Origin: Halocafeteria seosinensis
Lineage: Eukaryota; Sar; Bigyra; Bicosoecida
Assembly: GCA_001687465.1 (NCBI GenBank)
Contig: LVLI01000020.1
Span: forward strand, 1-64,000
Length of the DNA stretch: 64,000 nt
Direction of reading: 5' to 3'
Made by a program: the position numbers and the translations under genes. Shown here piece by piece: positions 9,001 through 20,785 of this stretch (positions are counted from its first letter, which is position 1; every line of letters starts with the position of its first letter). The notes under the pieces were generated by a model, which was not told the DNA's origin, ran no database searches, and was given only the letters and a program-made list of their open reading frames with translations.

Positions 9001-12000
9001 GAGTGCTCTTGAAACCGCTTATTCGACCTCACCTTTCGTATGGGTACATTAATGAAGCTATGGAGAAAAGTGCTCTCATAAGAAAAGATAAGTCAGGGGC
9101 TGAAGAATTGAAGCAGGATATCCTGCAACTGTACCAGCAGGATCCGTACGACGATGACGAACGACAGCGGAGCCTACGAGTCCAAGTGGAGGGTCGGCAG
9201 CCATGGGATGGCAGTCCTACAATTCTTGCCTTAGGTATCGCAGCAGACGGAACCGGAGGGGAGGATACCGCAGTTATAGTTGATAAAGAGGGGAATCCTA
9301 TGGACTCAATCTTCCTACCTTCTGATAGAACTGAGCGGACGAAACGATTGACGGAATTATTGTTTACGTTTGCTCCCGACTGCACTGTCATTGGGGCTAG
9401 CGGAATGCGTGCAAGGGGCTTGAGAAGGGCAGTAGAAGAAGCTTCCTTGGAGTTGCCTCAATTGGTAAAACGTGCGCGAAATGCTGTTTTACGTGGCAGA
9501 AAGCAGAAACGGAAGCAGGAACCTGAGAGCGCGGTCGATGAAGAGGATACTTTAGGAGAAACGTCTCTGACGGCATTGAAAGCGGCACATAGCAAGAAGC
9601 AACCGGGCGGTCGACAGAATAGGTCGGGGGATGGAGTCGTGGGTGGTATAACCCTTGGAGGCGAATTTGGCCCCAGTGGTAAGTACAGCCATCTTGCACC
9701 TGTAGCAGCCCGATGGGGGAAGAAAGGAAGCTGGGAAAAGAAGATACCAAGAGCTGTTCTTCCTCCTGTAGGAGAAGAAGAAAGAGACAACGATACGGGC
9801 GCATTTCCCATCATATTAATGGATGATAACATTGCTAGAGCATATGCCGGTAGCTCACGTGCCGCGCGTGAGCTACCGGAGTACTCGGATATGGCTAGAA
9901 TGGCAGTGTCCTTAGCCAGGTATTGTCAAAGTCCGTTAGCTGAACTCTGTTATCTGTGGGGCCTCAGAGGAGACAACAAGACCGCAACGTTAGCCCTTTC
10001 CACTGGTATCGCGTCAAATGGTAGTGAACTGTTGAGGCTACCCTTGCATGAGCTGCAAGATGTTGTTTCAGAATCAGTTTTGCTTCGTGAGGCAGAGAAG
10101 GTATTTATTGACGTTGTCAACGCCGTAGGTGTCGATATAAACAAAGCTGCGCAGACCGATCACTTTGCAGCGCAGTTGCAATTTGTCGGTGGCCTTGGGC
10201 CCCGTAAGACTAATATGTTAATCCAGTCTCTGCAGGCACTGAAGACACGCGCGTCAACTGATGATACGTTTGCCGTAGATGAACACCAAAACTGGCGTGT
10301 TGTTGTCAGTTCACGGGAGCAACTTGTGCGCGAGGGTCTACTGACTCCGAAGGTGTTCCGGAATGCTGCATCGACCCTCACAATACAGGACCCACGAATG
10401 CACGGCTACGCGCTTCTAGAAGACATCCAGCGCGCTGGTAATGTTGATGAGGAAAATATGCCAGATGTGTCAAAGATCTCCGCTTTGGAACGTGACGACC
10501 CTGCCGTAGCTCAATGGGCAAGAGACAGCAACATTGTTGCTGAGGAGGTCCGTGCTCGAAATCCATTGGACTCGACCCGTATACATCCAGAAGACTACAC
10601 TTTGGGTTTCCAAATGTGCAAAACCATTGACGATATGATCCAAGAAGATGATGGAAGCTCGGCTACACCGAAAGTAACCCATCCGTCTACGTATAGGCAG
10701 CTGGTGTTGTTGACAGCATACCGAATACAGAAGGAATTCCGAGAGTGGCTAATTGGCCAAACTGAAGAAACTGTATACGAGGCCGATTCTTTGTGTCAAC
10801 AGATCCCAGGTCCCAGGTACAGCATGGCGCCAGAGGCGTGGAGTCCGCGGGCTGAAATTGCCGGTGGAGAATCAGGGAGTGTGGCGGAACCTAAGGACTC
10901 TGTACAGCAGCTGGACTTGAACGCGTTTGCAAGCATGCTTGAGAACCAAGTGCCCAGTGGAACCATGTCAACGAGGAAACTGTCCATCCTTGAAGAAATG
11001 AAAGCAGAGCTGCGTCAGTGTTATCGAGATCCACGTCGACCCTTTTGCGAAATGCCTGCTTTAGCTTTGTTTCGCCTGCTTACGGGTGAAACGTCACAGA
11101 CGTTACGGCCGGGCTTGGTGACTACTGTTACTGTGAGTGAAATACAAGATAATCGCCTACGTGTGCGAATGGTAGATAATGGTTTATTTGGGATCATTAA
11201 ACGTTTCGAATTGGTCCAAAGCGAATGGGAGAGACCAGATGACATTGATCTCAATGCGAGGTTTGAAGAGGGTCAAAAGTTGAAGGCGCGTGTGATATCT
11301 GTAAACCGGGATCGATTCCAGGTGCTCCTAAGTTGTCGTCCCGAAAAATTGAGAGTACCGGCCCCTCTTCCTTTCCTAGACCACAGCTGTGATGTAGTAG
11401 AAGCTGATCGACTGATCCGAAAGGCGAAAGAAAGACAAACCGAAGATGCTGCTGAATTTGACGAAGCTGCTCGGGAAGCTCTGCGAGCTCAAAGAGGAGG
11501 GAAGTACCAGTGGGCTACCCGTCCCATAGGATTTCCGGCGTTCCAGAATGTAAGCAAAGAAAAGGCCGAGGAGTATCTAAAGGATAAACCATTATACACG
11601 GCAATCATTAGGCCTTCTTTGAAAGGACCTCATTATCTCACTATAACATGGAAATTTGGTGAAGATGTGTATGTGGATATACTCATTGAAGAAAGAGATA
11701 AGCCTTCAAACTCGCCTGACGGTGAGTTGGCCCTCGGGGAACGGTTGATTGTTTCAGGGTACGAGTACTCGAGCTTAGACGAAGTGATGACTCGACATGT
11801 TGACGCGATATCCAGTCACGTCCGGGACTTGCAGGCTTGCTCTAAGTACAGGCGCGCTAGAGGTGAGGAGGTAAAGCGTCAGATGAAAGAGGATGTCAAG
11901 AACAATCCATCAAAAATACCCTACTATATATCTCCATCGGTAGAGATCCCCGGTGCTTTCCTTCTCTGGTATTCTGCGAAGCCCGTCTCTAAGAATGACA

Positions 12001-12347
12001 GCGGTTGCTACTCAGAGCATATTTCTGTAACTCCAGAGGGATTCAAGATGCGGGGGAAAATAAGCTCCTCTGTGTCATCACTGATTCGTGACTTCAAGAA
12101 CCGATACAAAGAGCTTGTCAGCTACCGTCATCAGAAGATCCAACGAAGTGAACAGAACAGACAAGCCTATCAGGGATATTACAGGGAGCCACCCATCCAT
12201 CCAGATCGTCAGCGGACGTGGGGCTACGTATCGCAAGCCTCACCCGATCCTCGGTATGGGCATCCTCCACCACCACCTAATCCGCCGCCGCCACCTCCGG
12301 CTCAAAACGCATATCGACCCCAAGGTGGAACTCGGTGGGGACGTTGA
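6092..12347 (+). CDS. SPT6: Transcription elongation factor SPT6
   Basis: Histone chaperone that travels with elongating RNA polymerase II. The model has two exons, 6092-6727 and 6804-12347, with a 76-nt phase-0 intron (gat|gtaggt, attgcag|tat), giving about 2,059 residues. The N-terminal 200 residues are extremely acidic with long Asp/Glu runs, then basic patches. Further on are a helix-turn-helix region, a YqgF/RNase H-like domain (ILALGIAADGTGGEDTAV, about residue 1015), a helix-hairpin-helix (FVGGLGPRKTNMLIQSL, about 1340), an S1 domain (about 1645-1725) and tandem SH2 domains (PLYTAIIRPSLKGPHYLTIT, about 1810). The tail is proline-rich. It is longer than yeast or human SPT6 (about 1,450-1,730) because of inserts. 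The start is the first ATG, in frame with the acidic domain. The family is clear; the first intron is inferred. Confidence 0.95.
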
Positions 12348-12463
12348 GAAGAGCAGAACTGTCGCATTCGTTGTCATCCGAGTCCCCTTTTCTGTCAATA
12401 GTTAATCGCTTAGTGTGCTACCCAAGCAACAATTCACACTAGAATAGTGTGGGTAATGCAACA

Positions 12464-13201
12464 CTAGTGTGACTTGAGCGACGTCTGGATACTGTAGTTG
12501 GCACCAGCAGTTACTAGCAAAGAGAGGAACAGCTGAGCGGTAGCAAAACATCTAAGTGCAGTAGATAGATTCGACATCCCCCAAGCACTCCATAATCCTA
12601 ACGTCGCTGCAGTAGTCCAGACGATAAGACCTAAGTAACCCACAAAACGATGGGTCCTGTCTCGGAAAACCCAACGAGTAGCTACTGGTTTCTTCTCTCC
12701 CGTTCCTAAAGCCCTCAGTTTCAGTAACAAGTTCGATAGCACTAGCCCCTGAGAAACAAAAACTTATTAAAAGAACCGAACCTACACATAACGTTACGAT
12801 CTTACCTGAAGCATGTTGACGAAGAGTAACGCCACTCCTGCGATGCCTGCAAGACTATGCCATGTTCGAATATGCGGTTTACCGAGCCCGTCCTTGTGTA
12901 TCCAGATGCTTGCAATCCCCAGCAGTACGAGCACCACGCCAACTGTGTTGAGCAAGGTGTGAATTTGGGTTCTCAGCCGGGTCGACATGCGTCGTGGTCC
13001 TCCTTGTTTGCATGCCAGTAGTGATATGGAGTTGTGAAAACACGCTAGAATCGCTGTCGACATAGCTATAACATGGGTCGAAAATTTCCATCCTGAAGAT
13101 GACCACACTGGCGGGAGAGCATTCGAGCAGAGTATCGCTTCCAAGACAGCGTAATTGATGACGTGCGTCAGCACTATGTAACTCTCCCGAGAAGCAAACA
13201 T
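12464..13201 (-). CDS. Cytochrome b561-type transmembrane protein
   Basis: Predicted di-heme membrane protein that moves electrons across a membrane, often from ascorbate. The exons are 13201-12806 and 12748-12464, joined in phase 0 across a 57-nt intron (gcttcag|gtaaga, tttctcag|ggg), giving 226 residues. Several hydrophobic helices are present. Four histidines stand where b561 ligands are expected: STHVIAM, QIHTLLNTVGVVL, RTWHSLAGI and THRFVGYLGLIV. The ATG at 13201 is chosen because upstream codons in frame start only at GTG. It is divergent from the transporter at 13483 (281 bp between starts) and convergent with SPT6. The exact substrate and membrane are unknown. Confidence 0.85.
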
Positions 13202-13482
13202 GGCTAATGCCACAATTTTCGCTTATAAAGGCGTACTGCGCTCAATTCGAATTCCACACGATCTTCCAGTTTGTTTACCCCAGTAAGGGAGGGGAGCTGT
13301 AGATGCTTCACAACATGGGTATTGATGATGCTGTCCGTCGCTGCAGTACGAATGGTGTGAGAGATTGTAAAACAACCACACACACACACACACAAAAAAA
13401 AACTCATTCCACACGGTCCCAACTCTATACATAAAGAAGGCAATCCCAGTGATTTGCCTTGGGTGCGTACATTGTAGAACCG

Positions 13483-15823
13483 ATGCCGCCTCCAAAGAAG
13501 AACAGTCCCTTGCTGCTGGACGGCGAGGAGAAGGACTACGAGGAGGATGATGCCCAAGGAGCTATTCACGATGGAGAAGAGACTCTGAGTTTCTATCATG
13601 ATGAAGAGTCTGGAAACGACCGACGCAAGAGCAAAAAGTCAAAGAAGAAAGACAGCCGCCGGAGCGGGACAAGTGGAAGGGCGCAAGCTCGAAGTAAATC
13701 AATTGGAGAAACTAGTTCTACTCAGGTTCTTCGTGAGGATACGGAGGCCTCCTTGCCCACGAACTCGTCCCGCCAAGTGTCGAATAACTCTCACGAGGGC
13801 AGAGCTCAGCAAGGAATACGCAGTCTATCGACGGGGAACACAGACCCGCTGGCACTCAAAGTGAACGTGGAACCTCCTCCTCAGAATACTTTGAAACACT
13901 ATTACTCCAGTTTTATCGAGGACGAGATAGAAGAAGAGGAAATAGAAGATGACGACGCCAAAGCTACTCCTACTGGTACTGTTATTTGCATAATTGCCAA
14001 TGTTGTTGGAGCAGGACTGCTGTCCCTGTAAGCATTGAGACAACACCGAGCTTTGAATTGTTTTCCGTGTTTCTACAGTGGCGTATTTTGTGTCCTACAG
14101 GCCGTGGACGTACTGCGAAGCAAGCATTGTGACAGGAACATTTGCTATGTTGCTAACGGCGGTTTTGAATTGGGGCGCAGCATACATGATTGCTGCCTCG
14201 GCAGAGAGTCTCCAAGTGTTTACGTACAGGGAGTTGGGAGAACAAACTTTGGGATTGGTATGGGGCCGTATTGCACAGGCTGTCATGGGGTTGTATACGT
14301 TTGGTAGCTGCGTTACCTACCTAGTATTACTCGGTGATTTTATACCCAAAGTTATGGAAGATCTCTCGGACAGTGCCATTCTGACAAATAGAGCATTGAT
14401 CATGGTGTTTTTGTCAGTGGTGATACTTCTACCCTTGTCTCTACTGAAAGGTGCGCATTTGTATCATTAGTCATCTGCCATAGAATGGTCTGTCATTCAA
14501 TTTTTTCGGCTTCGAAACTTACACAGATCTCAGCAGTTTGCGTCATACGAGCACCCTCTCTCTTCTTTGTATTGCGTATGCGTTCGCTGTTATTGCAGCG
14601 CGAGCAGTACGACACTCAGAACCAACTGAAACTGCAAAACTGAATAGTGGTGTTTTGAGTGCATTCCCGATTATTAACGTCAGCTTCAGTAAGTTTCCTT
14701 CCTGCTCCCTCTACGACTCTACGACACCACTACATTTTAACTAACTGCAGCATTCCACTACAATGTCCCGCGCTTTTATCGAGAGCTACGACCGAAATAC
14801 AGAAACTTGCGGGTATTTTCGAATGTTGTCGGTGTGTCTTTCATAATCTGCCTTGTGTTGTACGTCAGCACCGCCACTTTGGGCTACTTTGCATTCGGGA
14901 GAGACACCAAAGGAAATGCTCTCCGAGGCTTTTCAGGTACTGTCTTTATATAGCGAACAATGTTTTCAAGTGCGCTTATGCTATATCGCGATGTGCATGT
15001 GTCCCATACAGAGAGTGATGTACCCGCCATAATTGCTCGGATAGGGCTGGGGTTCACCATGGCGTTCATTTATCCCTTGGCTTTCCATTCTCTGAGAACA
15101 ACAGTTTTCTCACTAGCTCCGCGCGCCGTGTCACACCTAAAATGCAAATGGCTCAGTCGAAGCAGCAGCGAGACGGATGCACTGAACACTAAACCGGCGG
15201 ATGCTGTCAACCACTACACGGAGGAAGCAGACGATAATGAATCCGTACCGGCTGTATCCTCCGATGATGACCACACCTTCCTCAGTAGGGTGGTTGTAAC
15301 ACTGTTCTTCGTGAGTGCAACCATCATCGTTGCTATTGAAGAACCCAAAGTTGAGGTTGTGCTCGGATATAAGGGCTCCCTCTTCGGCAGTTCTATAGTC
15401 TACATCTTCCCTGCGCTGATATATTGCATCTTGAAGTGGCAAGCTTCTTCTGCAACATCAGCCGCAGAGTCTCTAGAAAACAAGCGCGCTGCGGAGCGTG
15501 CAGAAGAGACAACGTCTTGGGCCAACGCCAAGGTCTTAATGGCAGGAAGAGAAGGTGTCGGAGATCCAGACGACTCTGGCGTCACACGGACCCCGGATGC
15601 ACACGATCGAGGGGCCGAAGCAGCTGCGTGGGTAGAGCAGGTCCGCCAAGCGAGGAAAACGGTGTCACCTTGGAAAAACCTATCCATATCCTGTTTAGCT
15701 GGCATTCTCCGCCAGAGCTATGGCCCCATAATACTGTTCTACCTGGTATGGGGCCTCATTTCGATCGTTGTGGGAACGATGAAATCAACTCCTGGTACAG
15801 GCACATGCCCTCACAATGGCTAA
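13483..15823 (+). CDS. Amino-acid/auxin permease family transporter (SLC38/AVT-like)
   Basis: Predicted H+ or Na+ coupled amino-acid transporter, probably of an internal or plasma membrane. There are five exons: 13483-14027, 14101-14450, 14527-14688, 14751-14936 and 15012-15823. Introns are 73, 76, 62 and 75 nt and all phases close, giving 684 residues. About 175 residues of charged, Ser-rich cytosolic tail precede the first helix (ICIIANVVGAGLLSL), whose family motif GAGLLSLPW is completed across intron 1. Later helices include LLTAVLNWGAAYMIAASAE and LSLLCIAYAFAVIAARAV. The C-terminal loop of about 110 residues is hydrophilic before a final helix. Family assignment is firm; the substrate is not predictable. 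Confidence 0.88.
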
Positions 15824-15865
15824 GAATGCACGATGGTATATATGTGCTGCGTCCCTGAAGTTGAT

Positions 15866-17421
15866 TTAACTCGTCTCTTCGTAGACTGACGGACTAGCCG
15901 TCACCTCCTGTCGCACTTCCGTCTGACTGGAATCGTCATCAGCGGCGCGGGTCCCATACCATGCGGACACAAATGCATCTATGAGAATTTGAGAAAAATG
16001 TGCGACGATGCAAGATATAATCATGAGACCTTGTATTCCAACAGACGAAGGGAGTGACGTTATCAATGCAACGGCAACGGTAAGCGTTTTCTGAGACCCA
16101 GCTAGCACTACCGCCGTGGTTGCCCGGGCATTGACATCAGCAACGTGAGTGATTAGCACATTATAAACAAGGAAGACGATATGCATGGCAGCACCTGCGG
16201 CTATCAGTATGAAAATGTTGCCGACACTGGTTCTCCCGAAGTCATTTCGCGATTCAGATATCTGTGTACGAGGGTTTCAATCAGAGTCAGCCAATCCAGT
16301 GGTACAGCGAGCCATACGTACCTTCATCCACGGGATCAAGACCAGCATGAATGAAGAGGTTACTTTGATATATGTCTTGAACTCCTTCAACTTGTTTCTC
16401 AGCTTTTTTGACGTACCTCTGATCAGCTTTCCCGCGACTAGAGGAACCAGGATAGTAAGGACTAGCTGGACTAATAACCCCAGGGGGTCCAGTGAGCCAC
16501 TGGCACTGCCGGTGCTCAGGAATGCCGAGACCCACAAAGGTGAAGATATCACGCTAACCATATTGCTTACAACAGAGAACAGGAGAGCCAAGGCAACATT
16601 TCCTTTTGCCGCTTGCGTTAGAACAACACCGCTGCTGATGGTAGATGGCATTGCCGAAAAGATTGCAAGACCGGTGGCAAATTCTGAGGGACTCAGCGGC
16701 ATTGACACTAACAAAAACCCTAAACAAGGCGTAACAAGAATTATACTTGACAGGCCTATAACCATTGCTGCAACACATTGAGAAATAGAGGTCGAGCATC
16801 GGTCACGTACAAATACCGGTACCAAGTCTACTCACCCTTCACACTTGAGAGAGCATCCATCACCTGCTCCGTATCCAACTGGATACCATTGAGAAAAAAA
16901 ATGATGATAATGCATATCAGAGAAAGTGGCGTCTTCTCAGATACTGCCGCCCCGGGGTTAGGCGCAGATGCCCCGATGACCACAGCAAGAATTAACAGCA
17001 ATGGCAGATGCCATTTCAGAAGGGCTTGACCGAGTTTAGTGAACCAACCAGGTGGAGGGCGGTCAGTCTCCGTCTGCTCCGCTGTGGTAGTATCATATTT
17101 ATCTGGGTCTTGTTCTTCCTCCTCCTCTATTGGTTCGGAGCTTCTATCCTCGGCCACATTCTCAACTTGGTGCCATGGGGGCTGCATCATTGCAAGTTTC
17201 CCCTCGTCGCCTTCTGCTTCAGAAGCCTCTTGAGGGCGCGACAATAAAACATCTCTATCTTCATTCGCTGCTGATTCATACTGCGGTTCTACCGAAACAC
17301 TGACATGCCCATCGGCCGTCGTTAGCCCTTCAGCATCCTCCAGTGTATGCGAACCGTGAACACTCGTTCGGGTGTCAGCTTCCGTGGAACTACTCATCTT
17401 TGTCCTATTCATCGTCGTCAT
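15866..17421 (-). CDS. SBF-like (SLC10A7/BASS-type) sodium-dependent organic anion transporter
   Basis: Member of the bile acid:sodium symporter superfamily. The exons are 17421-16836, 16767-16322 and 16261-15866 (introns 68 and 60 nt), giving 475 residues. An acidic hydrophilic N-terminus of about 130 residues precedes about ten membrane helices. Family landmarks are IIFFLNGIQLDTEQVMDAL, FSAMPSTISSGVVLTQAAKG and LAGSQKTLTVAVAL; the SQKTL motif points to the SLC10A7 branch. The first ATG in frame is at 17421. A gtaagt at 17481 and a cag-like site at 17428 suggest a 54-nt intron in the 5' leader (inference). It is convergent with the transporter ending at 15823, 42 bp away. Physiological substrate unknown. 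Confidence 0.87.
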
Positions 17422-18390
17422 CCTCGCCTTGCATTGAAACGTGGACACCAGCCCACATCCCCATGTGTATCAACAACTTACCTAGCTTTCTCTCTAGTCC
17501 ATTACTGGTTTCTGATCAACAAGCACGTCCACAGCTTCACAAACACCACTAGACTTCCTGAGTGATGTGGTCAGCAACTACTCGACCACCTGGCGTAAAG
17601 GACTGATTCTTCCGTATGTGTCTTCTAACTCTTAACTTGGGCAACTGTTAATGAGCGAACGGTAAGCTGTTATCCCAAACGGAGAGTCTAAACCATGCAA
17701 CGAGTCAATTAGGAAATTCCACACGCCAGAGTACCACATGTTGTACAGACGTCTCCCATTCCCCTAAACAAGAGAGTTAGTATATCCACTTATTTAGACT
17801 TCGATATCAATTTCTATGGCATACGATAAAAGACTGCAGAAGAAGCTCCAGAAGAAAAGAATTTTCTAGCTTAAGTTCTGATGAGAGTTGGAATTTCCCT
17901 CTCTCAAGTAATAATTTCCGATGCATTTAAACAGCCTAACATGAAAAACTATGCACTATATAGACTCACCTCAATGAAACGCTCAATGATATAAAAGAAA
18001 AGACAAAGGAAAAGAGATGATACACTATCGGGGAGGAAAAGATATCCCATACTGTCCACATTTTGTACACCCTAATTCTTCTTACTACCAACAAAATGAC
18101 AAACAGAAACATATACTCCTGTTTCCTTCTAATCACATCCCCTTACTAAGAAACGATGTTGCAATGATACTTGCTTGTTGAGTTCTTCATTTCAATCCTA
18201 ATCGATGCACCTAGCATCAATTTCGCATCTGAATTCGCTGAAGAAAGAAGAATTCAACTTTAATGCTCATGGTTTCGACAGGATTCCAATTCCTATAGTC
18301 ACCCGTCTTCATTTAAAAAGCACCCGAACCGCATCACCTAACTTTCTTCGCGAGAAGTAGCTATATTACACACTTTGGAATAATAATTCT
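17422..18390. other. 969-bp intergenic region, no gene recognised
   Basis: AT-rich sequence between the 5' end of the SBF-like transporter and the 3' end of PNKP. I see no open frame of note, no tRNA-like cloverleaf and no repeat. The large gap is unusual for this tightly packed region, so a non-coding RNA or a long leader is possible but unsupported. Confidence 0.5.
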
Positions 18391-20551
18391 TCAAACGTGC
18401 ATAAGCGAGAGGAAGAATCTCACGAGCTCTTCATGTTTGTGGACGTACTCGACATCAAGGGACGGGCCCTTTAGTTTGTCAAGTTTCTCGTCCCAAAGGT
18501 TAAAAGCCAAGGGAAACGAAAAGAGTTTGTCAAAACCTTCTTCCAAAGTGGGTTCCTCGTATTGCTTAAAATGCGAATGAGTGACCACCGCAGGAACGGA
18601 ACGACCCTCGTCAGTATCTTGCTGTACCTCCTCCATTGATCCAGTAAAGAACTTTGCCCGTTTTGCGGGGCGTAATTTTCGCAGGAGATTAAGTCTTAGA
18701 CACTGGTCCTTGGATGCGCCGATTGTTATCACAACCTTGCACAACGACGAGCCGCGACTCTTGAACGAGTCGAAGAGGCTTATCCAATCCGCTCGCGTAC
18801 TCCTATCTTTGTTTGTGGCATCAACTACCACACTCTTTCCCTCATTAAGTGCTTGCTGTGCGTTCTTCATACACTTCTGCTTATTCTTCAGCTCATCTTG
18901 GCATATTCGAACAATTCCAAGATTGCTCTCAAGCACCTCTTTCGCGAACGTCGTTTTGCCCGAAGCCGGAGATCCTACTAGCATAATCGCACATTGCCCA
19001 TTCCATTCATTCCAAAACATAGAGAACTCTTGAAATTTTTCTGAAAAGAGCTGGCAATCTTCAATCATCTTCATCGCTTGGTGGTTCGTGAAATCCTTTA
19101 AATGCTCCCTTGCCTGCAGCTGCTTCATGACTGTCCCCAGAGCTACATCCTTGCCAAACAACGCCTCTGGGGGTATGAACTGTAAACCCGTATTCTTTGC
19201 GAAATCCAAGTCAGAACTTGAATGATCGCCTACACGTCCAGCAGCGTCACCCACAAAGAACGAGTTATCCCGGTGTAGCCTAGCACCTTTCAGACACGCT
19301 CCCTCTAACAACAGCCACATACCATGCCGCGGCTTTCTATAAAAATCATCGTTAGGAGCAAGGAACGTAATCGGTGTTACACCTTTTTTGTCGAGTGCTC
19401 TCGCAATTTCTTCGATCCGACCACGGGCGTCATCCTCAGACACTTGCCCCTTCGCAATACCAAGTTGGTTGGAAAATATTGCGATTTGATAGCCGTAAGT
19501 GCTTTGTAAATCCGACAACACTTCCGGGACACTTGTAAATGTCCATTTCCAATCGTATGCACTCTTGGGGAATTTCTTACCACTCTTTGGCTTCACCAAC
19601 GTATCTGCAGCACCCCGAGCAAATAGTAATCATCTGGCGACTTCCCAATAACTCCGACTCCCTACACTTACCATCCAAGTCAAATGCGGCAATTTGTACC
19701 GTGTCCGGGACAGTAAAATCTTTGTGGATATAGTAGTAACAATCTCCCATCAGAGCATATCTAGCAGCCAGGTTCTTTGGCAGATGAGTTGCCAGCTTGG
19801 CCGGTTGCTCATTGTGTAACTCTGCGACAATAGCGTACCAAGAACCAGCAGAACTTTCTGATTCGTTTCCAACATCGGCAGGGGTGAAGAAAGAGCTCAA
19901 AGTCTTCTGAGATTTCGTCCCACCCTTGGTAAGTTGTGCATTGGAGCTACCGTCTCGACTGTTTGGCAAAGTATGATACACTGCCTCTTTAGGCACACAG
20001 ACCAAGGGGTTTTCCCTCGCACCTTTCGAAATACCCTTCACGATTGAGGCAATAGCCTCGGCTCGAGAACGCATGTGCTCCAGTTCAATATTGCAGTGCT
20101 GTGTGGTATCTTCTCTTGCTCGCTTGTTACCACCGTTGCTGCGAGATCCTCCTTCCAAGTCCGGTTCCCGATCAAGACTTGCCGTCAGAACCGCTTGCTG
20201 TATCCATTCACACGAAACAACAGACACGCACTTCTCCTTCGCCTCCGTGGTACTTAAATGGGCTATTAATGCTTGGCGAAAGTCGAAAGCTTGCTTGGTA
20301 TGCGCTGGTGATGCTACGACCTTGACCGTGTTGCCGAGTAGTAAATGCTGCAATACAGTTGAATACCACTTCGCAGCGTCTTTTTCTGCCCTGCAGTTGA
20401 TGGCCTCCCGAAGAGAACCGTCGTCTCCGACTTCGTGAACAGTAGCACCGAGGGTCTCTAATTTCTCCTTCCAAATCTGCCGCTGCTGTTTGGTCGAATT
20501 GTACCTACAACTGGGAAGAAATACGAGGTATTCAGCAGAGGAATGCTCCAT
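18391..20551 (-). CDS. PNKP: Bifunctional polynucleotide phosphatase/kinase (PNKP-like) with BRCT-like N-terminus
   Basis: Repairs DNA break ends by removing 3'-phosphate and adding 5'-phosphate. The exons are 20551-19672 and 19604-18391 (67-nt intron, phase 1), giving 697 residues. Residues about 5-125 look like a BRCT fold, ending VSVVSCEWIQQAVL. A canonical PCNA-binding motif QKTLSSFF lies at 215-222. The HAD phosphatase begins IAAFDLDDTLV (D291 and D293 nucleophile pair, split by the intron), with IAIFSNQLGIAKG and FVGDAAGR. The kinase P-loop is GSPASGKTTF, followed by VVVDATNKDRSTRADW. Animal PNKP has an FHA domain and plant homologues have zinc fingers at this position, so the N-terminal arrangement here differs. 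Enzyme identity is secure; the BRCT call is by pattern. Confidence 0.93.
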
Positions 20552-20785
20552 TATACGACCCTATACTGCCGCAGCCCCTCTATTTGTAGATTGGAGAGAG
20601 AGAGAGACAGAGACAGAGAGAAAGTGAATAAAACTACCAGGGTGCATCAATTCAACTCCTTTGGCTAAGGCTTTGAGTTTAATTTGAATTTGAATTCCAG
20701 TGATCTTCCAGTTGAGAAAGTTTTATTGAACATACGTACGGGTCTACTTTATCATTAAAATTAAAAACACAGAGAATTGTCATAG

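Noticed and set aside
13204-13599. 131-codon minus-strand frame upstream of cytochrome b561, with a hydrophobic start
   Set aside because: It overlaps the first exon of the divergent transporter, includes a (GT)n tract and ends just before the b561 ATG. It is a shadow.
17870-18000. ctgatga/ctga words suggesting a box C/D snoRNA in the large gap
   Set aside because: No paired terminal stem or C'/D' boxes at the right spacing; the words are too short to carry weight.
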